From contig SKRK01000339.1 in NCBI GenBank assembly GCA_007118525.1, positions 1 to 7,478 of the forward strand: 7,478 bases of DNA. The letters are read 5' to 3'. This stretch comes from Balneolaceae bacterium (lineage in GTDB: Bacteria; Bacteroidota; Rhodothermia; Balneolales; Balneolaceae). A program made the translations under genes and the position numbers. Position 1 is the stretch's first letter; each line of letters starts with the position of its first letter. The notes below the pieces were generated by a model. The model was not told the DNA's origin. It saw only the letters and a list, made by a program, of their open reading frames with translations, and ran no database searches. Positions 1 to 6,012 of the stretch are shown piece after piece.

Positions 1-140
1 AAGCCAATAGAAAATTTATTGACTCTCATCCCAAAAAACTTGGCTGCAAGGAAATGCCCTAACTCATGAATTGTGACAAGTATAAATATTGCCGCAATAA
101 AAATGAGAATTGTATTCGATAAACTTAAAATCCAATCCAT
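1..140 (-). CDS. rseP: RseP-like site-2 zinc metalloprotease, N-terminal fragment
   Basis: Only the first 46 codons lie in the window; the gene continues past the left edge. It begins with an ATG (complement of 138-140). Residues 8-23 form a hydrophobic first membrane segment. It is followed by the HELGH zinc-binding motif at about residues 25-29, in the context [16 protein letters not shown]. This HExxH motif inside a first transmembrane helix is the hallmark of site-2 (M50) intramembrane proteases of the RseP/EcfE type. The two His residues are zinc ligands and the Glu is the catalytic base. In known bacteria RseP cuts anti-sigma factors and remnant signal peptides in the inner membrane. 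The gene starts 3 bases after the dxr stop, the common dxr-rseP order, so it is surely co-transcribed. The PDZ domain and the second motif (LDG) lie outside the window, so the family is clear but the exact orthologue is inferred. Confidence 0.9.
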   Translation of the reverse strand, partial: MDWILSLSNTILIFIAAIFILVTIHELGHFLAAKFFGMRVNKFSIG

Positions 141-143
141 GGT

Positions 144-1298
144 TTACTTCAAAAGTGAATTCGCAAATGCGCGTGTTTCTTCGTCAATATCTTTTAACGT
201 TTCAGGAGTTAAATCCTTGTCTGTATCAATACGATTTAAAGAAGTTTCTATAATTACAGGAATGTCAATATAGCGAATTTCCCTTTTCAAAAATCGTTCA
301 ACAGCAATTTCATTGGCTGCATTCAGAACAGCAGGTTTAACCCCTCCTGAGGAGGATGCATCGATGGCAAGCCCTATACATGGAAAGCGTTCCATGTCTA
401 CCGGCTCGAAATCCATGGTAAACGGCTGGGAATAATCCAGAGTCTGATTTGAGTATTGTGCGCGTTCAGGATATGTAAGTGCGTAGAGAATGGGTACTTT
501 CATATCGGGAGGACCCAATTGAGCTTTGGAAGACCCATCTGTGAACTCAACGATTGAGTGAATAATGCTCTGAGGGTGGATTACAGGAACAATTGACTCT
601 AAAGGCAGATTAAACAACCATTTTGCCTCGATAATCTCAAGACCCTTGTTCATCATTGTTGAGGAGTCAATTGTAATTTTTGAACCCATATTCCAATTCG
701 GATGCTTTAAGGCGTCTTCAACTTCTATATGCTGCATCTGTTCTTTGGTGTAGGTTCTGAAAGGCCCACCGCTTGCCGTTATGATAATCTTCGAAATATC
801 TGTCCACTTCTCGCCCACAAGAGACTGCAGCATGGCCGAGTGCTCGGAATCTACAGGTATGAGGTTCCCCTTTTTAAAACCCGGTAGTTTAGAGAGGATT
901 TCACCGCCCACCACCAGCGATTCTTTATTGGCCAGAGCAATTCGTTTGCCATTTTTCAGCGCGTTGTATGTGCTCATAAAGCCGGCAAATCCGACCAATG
1001 CATTCAATAAAAGGTCATAATTGTTCTCAGTTGACAGAATTTCAAGAGCATCATTACCGTAAGCAATCGTCTTGGGCTTGTATTTAAGAAGTGCCTCAAA
1101 TTCTTTTTTGTGAGAGCTATTGCATAACACGATTTCATCAGGGCGGAACCGGTTTGCCTGAACTGCAAGCAGTTTGAAATTACTGTTGGCAGAGAGTGCA
1201 CTCACCATGAAAAGTTCCGGTTTCCCGGATACGATTTCCAGCGCCTGTGTTCCGATTGAACCCGTAGACCCAAGTATGGCCAGTTTTTGCTGTCTCAA
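144..1298 (-). CDS. dxr: 1-deoxy-D-xylulose 5-phosphate reductoisomerase
   Basis: Catalyses the NADPH-dependent rearrangement and reduction of DXP to 2-C-methyl-D-erythritol 4-phosphate, the first committed step of the MEP isoprenoid pathway, in the cytoplasm; it is the target of fosmidomycin. The 384-residue length is normal. Visible features in order: the NADPH-binding ILGSTGSIG at residues 8-16; ANKESLV at 123-129; metal ligands Asp150 and Glu152 in PVDSEHSAM; the phosphate-binding TASGGPFR near 174-181; the flexible substrate loop HPNWNMGSK at 199-207; the third metal ligand Glu221 in NKGLE; HPQSIIHS at 241-248; and a C-terminal helical domain. No essential residue appears missing. The start codon is TTG (complement of 1296-1298): an in-frame TAA lies seven codons upstream, there is no ATG between, and the GSTGSIG motif sits at the usual distance from this start. 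It follows the deacylase gene by 45 bases and precedes rseP by 3. Confidence 0.96.
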   Translation of the reverse strand: MRQQKLAILGSTGSIGTQALEIVSGKPELFMVSALSANSNFKLLAVQANRFRPDEIVLCNSSHKKEFEALLKYKPKTIAYGNDALEILSTENNYDLLLNALVGFAGFMSTYNALKNGKRIALANKESLVVGGEILSKLPGFKKGNLIPVDSEHSAMLQSLVGEKWTDISKIIITASGGPFRTYTKEQMQHIEVEDALKHPNWNMGSKITIDSSTMMNKGLEIIEAKWLFNLPLESIVPVIHPQSIIHSIVEFTDGSSKAQLGPPDMKVPILYALTYPERAQYSNQTLDYSQPFTMDFEPVDMERFPCIGLAIDASSSGGVKPAVLNAANEIAVERFLKREIRYIDIPVIIETSLNRIDTDKDLTPETLKDIDEETRAFANSLLK

Positions 1299-1343
1299 TG
1301 AGAATGGTTTGGTTTAATTACTTTTGCTCAAAATAGAAAAACT

Positions 1344-2255
1344 TCAATGAAAGTACGGTGCCGAAATTTCTTTTGCAGCCGCATACATAATGGCATGCGC
1401 TTCAACTGTTTGTTCCAATGTTGGGGCATAACCGCCCGATAATAGCAGAGCCAGGGGTATCTCTTTTTGGGTAACGGTTTCTATAACAAGGCGATCTCGC
1501 TCTTCAAGCCCCTTGAGGGTTAAAGAGAGCCTGCCAAAGTGATCACTTTCAAGAGGATCTATCCCGGCCAGGTAAAAAACCAATTCCGGCTCAAACTCAC
1601 TGAATATTTTATCCAAAGCATCAGACAATGTGTGGATGTATTCCCTGTCGCCGGTTTTGTCAGCCAGGCCAATATCAAAAGTTGAGGGTGGTTTGATAAA
1701 GGGGTAATTCTTTTCACCGTGAATCGAAAAGGTATATACGTCAGGTTCATCTTTAAAAATTTCGGCGGTTCCATTTCCCTGGTGTACATCACAATCAATT
1801 ACCAGCACCCGGTTTACCCATTTAGACTGTCTTAAAACCTTTATGGCTACAGCAACATCATTATAAACACAGAAGCCCTCCCCGTAGTCAGGCATGGCAT
1901 GATGGGTACCTCCGGCAAGATTTCCGGCAATTCCATCCTGAAGAGCCATTATTCCGGTATTAATGGTTCCCTGAACAGCAAGCCTTGAACGAATGGCCAG
2001 ATCCTTACTCCATGGTAAACCCATTTTCCGTATCTCTTTTCGATTCAGATCGCCATTCCAAACCCCAAATCCGTATCTGGGCGTGTGTACCGTACAGAGA
2101 TTGGCAAAATCTACCATGCCCGGTTCAATAAAATCGGAGACACTGAACAGATTTTTATCAATTAAAAAATTATAAAGCCCGGAAAACTTTTTCATGGGAA
2201 AGATATGCCCATCAGGCAGTGGCGCTACATAACCCGGTGAATAACTGATTCTCAA
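1344..2255 (-). CDS. Histone deacetylase-fold zinc deacylase (AcuC/HDAC family)
   Basis: A 303-residue member of the arginase/HDAC superfamily, which removes acyl groups from lysine side chains, polyamines or similar amides with an active-site zinc. The catalytic set is complete: tandem His118-His119 in AGGTHHAM; the zinc ligands Asp156 and His158 in DCDVHQGNGT; the third ligand Asp233 in AGIDPLESD; and the transition-state Tyr276 in SGGYAP. The short length and the SGGY motif resemble the compact class IV (HDAC11-like) bacterial proteins more than polyamine deacetylases, but substrate cannot be read from sequence. There is no signal peptide, so it should be cytoplasmic. The start is TTG (complement of 2253-2255). 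An in-frame TAA lies a few codons upstream, and the next ATG, at residue 21, would cut the conserved N-terminal strand ISYSPGY. It begins 10 bases after the YfiH-type gene and belongs to the same transcript. It could act on an acyl-CoA synthetase, as AcuC does, but no acs gene is visible. Confidence 0.88.
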   Translation of the reverse strand: MRISYSPGYVAPLPDGHIFPMKKFSGLYNFLIDKNLFSVSDFIEPGMVDFANLCTVHTPRYGFGVWNGDLNRKEIRKMGLPWSKDLAIRSRLAVQGTINTGIMALQDGIAGNLAGGTHHAMPDYGEGFCVYNDVAVAIKVLRQSKWVNRVLVIDCDVHQGNGTAEIFKDEPDVYTFSIHGEKNYPFIKPPSTFDIGLADKTGDREYIHTLSDALDKIFSEFEPELVFYLAGIDPLESDHFGRLSLTLKGLEERDRLVIETVTQKEIPLALLLSGGYAPTLEQTVEAHAIMYAAAKEISAPYFH

Positions 2256-2265
2256 AATAGGATGT

Positions 2266-3003
2266 TTAAGTTAACTTTATCGCTCCTAACATCCTGCCTG
2301 CCCGTTCCCGTTCTCTTCTGAATGAAAAAAACCGGCTATTTTCCACTGTGCACTCTTCAGTAAGCTCAATATTCTCTTTTAACACACCCATAGTTAAAAT
2401 TTGCTGATATATAAAACCTGCAAGATCTACATGTGGTTTATCGTAACTATTACGATCCACAAATTGATCCGGAAATTGTTTTGCCACCTCCTCTCCAACT
2501 TCAAAATTCTTTTGAGTGATACACGGGCTTATAAAGACCAGGAAATTATTGGGTTCACCACCTTTATGAATCATCAACTCTAAGCCTTTGGGCATTATGT
2601 TACCGGCTGCTCCTTTCCATCCTGCGTGAAATGCCCCTGCTACACCTTGCTGAACATCGGCTACAAGAACAGCGGCACAGTCGGCTACGCGAATGCCTAA
2701 GGCCAAACCGGGCACAGTAGTAATTAGCCCGTCACACTCTTTGTACACGCCCGGTTTTGTTACAACTTCAATATTGCTGCTATGAACCTGCTCTGCAATA
2801 GCCAAATGATCTCTTTTCCATCCAAGGTGGTCACATAGCACATCGAAATTACGATCTACCTCTGCCGGCCCGGCGGCAGTGTTATAGCCTAGATTTAAGC
2901 CGGGCACTGAGCCTGAACGATTTATCCGGTCTCTGTTCGATTCCGTAAAACAGGCTTCAACCCCTTTCTGGGATAAAAATGTGGATGGCCTTAAAATCTT
3001 CAT
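2266..3003 (-). CDS. pgeF: YfiH/PgeF-type laccase-domain purine nucleoside phosphorylase
   Basis: A 245-residue protein of the 'multicopper polyphenol oxidase/laccase domain' family (YfiH, YlmD, human LACC1). Members of the family are now known to act on purine nucleosides (adenosine phosphorolysis and deamination), and E. coli YfiH has been linked to fidelity of peptidoglycan precursor synthesis. The three family metal ligands are visible: His74 in AEQVHSSN, Cys109 in RVADCAAV and His126 in AFHAGWKG. Further family motifs are NLGYNT near 37-42, ISPCITQKNFEVG at 158-170 and CTVENSRFFSFRRE at 218-231, ending AGRMLGAI. Length and motif order are normal, with no truncation. The ATG (complement of 3001-3003) directly abuts the aroE stop codon (TAGATG), which suggests translational coupling. 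The gene symbol is transferred by family; the physiological substrate here is inferred. Confidence 0.9.
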   Translation of the reverse strand: MKILRPSTFLSQKGVEACFTESNRDRINRSGSVPGLNLGYNTAAGPAEVDRNFDVLCDHLGWKRDHLAIAEQVHSSNIEVVTKPGVYKECDGLITTVPGLALGIRVADCAAVLVADVQQGVAGAFHAGWKGAAGNIMPKGLELMIHKGGEPNNFLVFISPCITQKNFEVGEEVAKQFPDQFVDRNSYDKPHVDLAGFIYQQILTMGVLKENIELTEECTVENSRFFSFRRERERAGRMLGAIKLT

Positions 3004-3873
3004 CTAAGAGTTCCGGAAGTGATGGTTTAGTTTTTGCTCAATAATCTCAACGGGAAATGTCTTGCCGGTCCAAAGTTCAAAAGATCGATTACCCTGCTGA
3101 ATAAACATTTCCAATCCATTTATGATTACCGCTCCGGCACGATCTGCTTCTTTTAAAAAGGAGGTCATAACAGGATTATAGATCAGATCATAGCAGATTT
3201 TATCTTCAAAAAGAGTCGCATCCCTTCTGTCAATAAAAATATCATCATCATTTGGGTGCATTCCAACCGGCGTTGTATTGATAAAAATAGCGGCTTCTTC
3301 GGCGTAAGATTGCCACTGATGATAGTTTACAAATTCAATATGGGCTGAATTATCAGAAGTGTTTTTTTCTGCAGGATTCCTGGAAACAAAGACAATTTCC
3401 CGGACGCCCAGTTTTAATAAACCGATCTTCACGGCTTTGCTTGCACCGCCTGTTCCAAACACAATTGCCCTACCCCCTTCGAACAGGTGTTGGAGATCCA
3501 AAACAGGTTCCATGAAACCGATAATGTCTGTATTGTACCCTGTCAAACCACTGCTCTGTTTTACAATGGTATTGATAGCACCAATTTCTTGTGCGTCTTT
3601 ATCAACCGAATCCACCAACTCCAGAAAAAGCTCCTTGTAGGGTATGGTTATATTACAACCAAGAAAATTTTCGCGGTTACACCAGGCAGCAAACTCAGCA
3701 ATTTCATTATACTCAAGATGCAGGCCGGCATAAACTGCATTAAGCTGATGATAATCAATAGCAGTTTGATGCATCAATGGAGAGAGTGAGTGCCCCACCG
3801 GATTTCCAACCACGAGATAGTGTGGTGAAGCTGAAAGATCAGACTTTTTGAGATTACTAAAGTTGTAAACCAT
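3004..3873 (-). CDS. aroE: Shikimate dehydrogenase
   Basis: Catalyses the NADPH-dependent reduction of 3-dehydroshikimate to shikimate in the chorismate pathway. The 289 residues include the shikimate-binding GNPVGHSLSP at 23-32 (SLS serines), GCNITIPYKE at 72-81 with the catalytic Lys80, Asn101, and Asp116 in NTDIIGF, which acts with the lysine. The nucleotide-binding GTGGASKA lies at 140-147, an SRN cofactor-specificity segment near 164-166 and NTTPVGMHP at 199-207. Near the C-terminus are YDLIYNP and the NGLEMFIQQG segment at 252-261. About 15 extra residues precede the first conserved strand, compared with E. coli AroE; the only ATG is at this start, so I keep it. It is the first gene of the five-gene minus-strand run, following a terminator hairpin by about 26 bases. 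The leader has only a weak AGG about 10 bases before the ATG. Confidence 0.95.
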   Translation of the reverse strand: MVYNFSNLKKSDLSASPHYLVVGNPVGHSLSPLMHQTAIDYHQLNAVYAGLHLEYNEIAEFAAWCNRENFLGCNITIPYKELFLELVDSVDKDAQEIGAINTIVKQSSGLTGYNTDIIGFMEPVLDLQHLFEGGRAIVFGTGGASKAVKIGLLKLGVREIVFVSRNPAEKNTSDNSAHIEFVNYHQWQSYAEEAAIFINTTPVGMHPNDDDIFIDRRDATLFEDKICYDLIYNPVMTSFLKEADRAGAVIINGLEMFIQQGNRSFELWTGKTFPVEIIEQKLNHHFRNS

Positions 3874-3899
3874 TTAAATAGCCTGTCATAGAAATAAAA

Positions 3900-3931
3900 A
3901 AAATGCGATCCGGTAAACCGGAGCGCATTTT
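3900..3931 (-). terminator. Intrinsic terminator of the SRPBCC gene
   Basis: An 8-base arm AAAATGCG (3900-3907) pairs with CGCATTTT (3924-3931). Inside it, TCCGG (3909-3913) pairs with CCGGA (3918-3922) across a 4-base loop, with one mismatch between the two stems. On the minus strand the hairpin is followed by a run of eight T (complement of 3896-3903), giving a classic rho-independent terminator 24 bases after the stop of the 3955-4431 gene. On the plus strand only TTTTAAAA follows, so activity in that direction would be weaker; no plus-strand gene needs it. It also separates that gene from the aroE transcript. Confidence 0.85.
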
Positions 3932-3954
3932 AAAATGATAGGAATGGTAGAAGT

Positions 3955-4431
3955 TTATGCGGTAACTTCGTTTGCTACTTCCTTAGATTCATTAACAGCA
4001 TCATCTTTGAATGTATCGGTCTCGGCAAGTTCTTTAAACTTTTCGAGATCTTTCTTCAATTGTGGAGATAAACTTTCAATGAATGCCGCCAGGTCTTCTT
4101 CAGCATCACCAAAGAAAGTTCTGTAATCCAGTGAAAAATCAACCCGGGTTCTCTTCCCATTATCTAAAGGAGTAAATCGGATTGTTCCGGTTTGATTTAA
4201 ATTACCATTAATGGTAATCCAGGCAAACCGGGTATTTCTCAGATTGTCGATGATATTTGTTGTCCAATGAAACTCCTCTCCACCGATTGTGGTTGTATAA
4301 TCAAATGTTTGAGAGTTTACTTTTTCAACTTTATCAATACGTTCGAGAAATTTTGTAAAATGAACAGGATTGCATAATAATTCGTAAACTTTGGCTAAAG
4401 GTAAGTCTACTTCGATTCTTTCGTGCGCCAT
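3955..4431 (-). CDS. SRPBCC (START/polyketide-cyclase-like) domain protein
   Basis: A 158-residue protein with the layout of the SRPBCC helix-grip fold, which binds hydrophobic ligands in a cavity. The N-terminal strand ERIEVDLPLAKVYELL and the helix with NPVHFTKFLERIDKVEKV match the typical 'cyclase/dehydrase' opening. Antiparallel strands follow (TFDYTTTIGGEEFHW, TRFAWITING, TGTIRFTPLD, TRVDFSLDY), and then the long C-terminal helix at about 108-137 that closes the cavity. The last 20 or so residues are acidic and probably disordered. There is no signal peptide or membrane segment, so it should be cytoplasmic. No catalytic residues can be assigned; members range from lipid-transfer proteins to enzymes, so the ligand is unknown. 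ATG start (complement of 4429-4431) without a clear ribosome binding site. It is a single-gene transcript: its own terminator follows, and it is divergent from the beta-barrel gene. Confidence 0.8.
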   Translation of the reverse strand: MAHERIEVDLPLAKVYELLCNPVHFTKFLERIDKVEKVNSQTFDYTTTIGGEEFHWTTNIIDNLRNTRFAWITINGNLNQTGTIRFTPLDNGKRTRVDFSLDYRTFFGDAEEDLAAFIESLSPQLKKDLEKFKELAETDTFKDDAVNESKEVANEVTA

Positions 4432-4552
4432 AGGATTTTTTAACTTCAGAAATGAAACGTTATAATTCAGATTTGGAGTAACTGGGAGATGATATTAGAG
4501 ATCATCCACAATGCGTTAAATTTACACATATTTTGATTAAGCTTCAATTACT
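4432..4552. promoter_or_regulatory. Divergent promoter region between SRPBCC and beta-barrel genes
   Basis: These 121 AT-rich bases separate two genes transcribed away from each other, so promoters for both should lie here. A perfect TATAAT occurs on the plus strand at 4461-4466, and the overlapping minus-strand reading gives TATAAC. Neither has a good -35 hexamer at 17 bases, and I see no perfect Bacteroidota-type TAnnTTTG element; TATTTTG near 4529-4535 is one base short. The region's role is therefore inferred from gene layout, and exact promoters are not assigned. Confidence 0.45.
4488..4506. promoter_or_regulatory. 19-base dyad, possible operator
   Basis: GATGAT (4488-4493) and ATCATC (4501-4506) are perfect 6-base inverted repeats around a 7-base centre (ATTAGAG). 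The spacing, centre to centre about 13 bases, would suit a dimeric DNA-binding regulator. Its position midway between two divergent genes fits an operator, but no regulator gene is adjacent and the arms are short enough to occur by chance. Confidence 0.25.
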
Positions 4553-5941
4553 TTGACAATAAACCTTCTTATTAAGCATTTTATTTTTAATTTACCGCGT
4601 TCACTCCTGTTTCTCTTGCTGTTGCTATTCTTTGGGGCATGGTTACATACTCCTTTAAAAGCACAATATTCAGCCAATGGCTTTTTGCAAAATTATAATG
4701 CAATTCAAACTACAGGCGAATATGAGATTATAGCTGCCAGAAACCGCCTCCGCCTTCAGTTATCCAGAAGCCTCAATAACGGCAATCTCTATACAGAGGC
4801 AGATTTTATTCAGCGCTATGCAGATTCTGAGAGAGTTGAACTACAAATTAAGGAGCTCTATTTCGATTGGTATTTTGATAAATCGGATCTGCGGATTGGA
4901 AAACAAAAAATAACCTGGGGCAGGGCAAACGGTGCATTTGTAACCGACATCTTGTCCCCGCTTGATATCAGGGAGTTTCTTACACAAGATCCTTCAGATA
5001 TCATTATCGGTGTAACTGCACTGAACCTGACCCGCTATTTTGGAGCCAATTCACTGCAGCTGATCTTTAATCCTGTATTTCAGCAAGACCAGCTGCCTGA
5101 CCCCGACTCCAGGTGGTTTCCGCTTCAAAGGGTTGAAGGGCCACTGCCGGTACCGGTTAATTTCCTGGGTAAACAGAAGCCACCATCCATTCGAACTCTA
5201 CAGGCTGCCACACGATTTGCGCTGAGGCCCTCCGGTGCGTTTGATTTGGACCTGATGTTAATGTATTGGACGCACCCAACGCCCGCATATGCTCTTAACA
5301 TCAATCTATTCAATTTTCCCAACTTGCCATCCATTGATCTAACGGAGAGCTATATTGCTTCTCCCATGGCCGGATACTCTTTTGAATGGAGACCGCACCG
5401 GAATCTATCCATACAATCTGAGATGCTTTATGTTTATGAGCGTCTTTTTACGTTTCTGCCCGTTTCTGTGAATCAGCTTGAACGCGCATTAGACGATCCT
5501 GCCGAAGCCCTTCAGCTACTGCAGGATTTTGAGTTCAGAGATGACGGATACCTTTTAACCAAACCCTGGCTTCACTCCATGATTGGCCTGCAAACCGAAA
5601 TAGCGGGAACTACAGTGAACGTACAGGCCTATCTTGAAACCATTTTCAACTATGAAGAGAGAATATTACCACAGAGGTTATTCCCATATGTAAACCTGCT
5701 TGTAAACCGTTCATTTTTGAGAGACCGGCTTCAGGTGATTTCAATTGGCAGATATAACATATACGGTGACGATTTCTGGATACAGTTACAGGGAGTATAT
5801 GAGCTGGCTGACGATTTAGAGATTGCGCTGGGCACCAATCTGTTTGGAGGTGAAATGACATCACCTTTCTACGGACATTTCACGTTTAATCAGTTTCGGG
5901 AGAACAGTTTCATATTCTCCAGAATTGCCCTCTATTTTTAA
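4553..5941 (+). CDS. Outer-membrane beta-barrel protein, DUF1302-like porin
   Basis: A 462-residue secreted outer-membrane protein. Residues 1-16 form a basic N-region, 17-31 a leucine-rich core (LLFLLLLLFFGAWL), and a signal-peptidase site is likely after Ala37 (LKA, then QYS). The mature protein is a series of alternating amphipathic strands and ends in SFIFSRIALYF, the C-terminal aromatic signal read by the BAM assembly machine. The segment LRIGKQKITWGRANG near 113-127, followed by TDILSPLDIREF at 131-142, resembles the conserved 'GKQ..-WG...-D.L.P.D' core of DUF1302-type porins, which often sit beside RND transporters. The start is TTG at 4553: an in-frame TAA lies five codons upstream, there is no ATG before or inside the signal peptide, and the signal peptide is well formed from this codon. 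The RND gene follows after 71 bases, suggesting a shared transcript and a joint role in crossing the envelope. Family assignment is from memory; the barrel and export signal are clear. Confidence 0.75.
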   Translation: MTINLLIKHFIFNLPRSLLFLLLLLFFGAWLHTPLKAQYSANGFLQNYNAIQTTGEYEIIAARNRLRLQLSRSLNNGNLYTEADFIQRYADSERVELQIKELYFDWYFDKSDLRIGKQKITWGRANGAFVTDILSPLDIREFLTQDPSDIIIGVTALNLTRYFGANSLQLIFNPVFQQDQLPDPDSRWFPLQRVEGPLPVPVNFLGKQKPPSIRTLQAATRFALRPSGAFDLDLMLMYWTHPTPAYALNINLFNFPNLPSIDLTESYIASPMAGYSFEWRPHRNLSIQSEMLYVYERLFTFLPVSVNQLERALDDPAEALQLLQDFEFRDDGYLLTKPWLHSMIGLQTEIAGTTVNVQAYLETIFNYEERILPQRLFPYVNLLVNRSFLRDRLQVISIGRYNIYGDDFWIQLQGVYELADDLEIALGTNLFGGEMTSPFYGHFTFNQFRENSFIFSRIALYF

Positions 5942-6012
5942 TTTCTGTGGAATGCAGCCTCCGGGTTTTAAGTTAGTGTGCCGTAACCTTTCATCAGTAG
6001 ATAGAGAATCCG

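Noticed and set aside
781..1020. Plus-strand open frame of 79 codons
   Set aside because: It is antisense to the conserved core of dxr and has no independent support.
3241..3251. Short ATC trinucleotide run in aroE
   Set aside because: It encodes an acidic surface turn (NDDD) in an intact gene and is too short to suggest a repeat element.
4553..4558. TTGACA as a sigma-70 -35 element
   Set aside because: It coincides with the start codon of the barrel gene and no -10-like hexamer lies 16-18 bases downstream, so the match is likely chance.
5942..6012. Possible hairpin (GGTT and AACC arms) between the barrel and RND genes
   Set aside because: The arms are only four bases with a long loop and no T run follows, so it is not a terminator.
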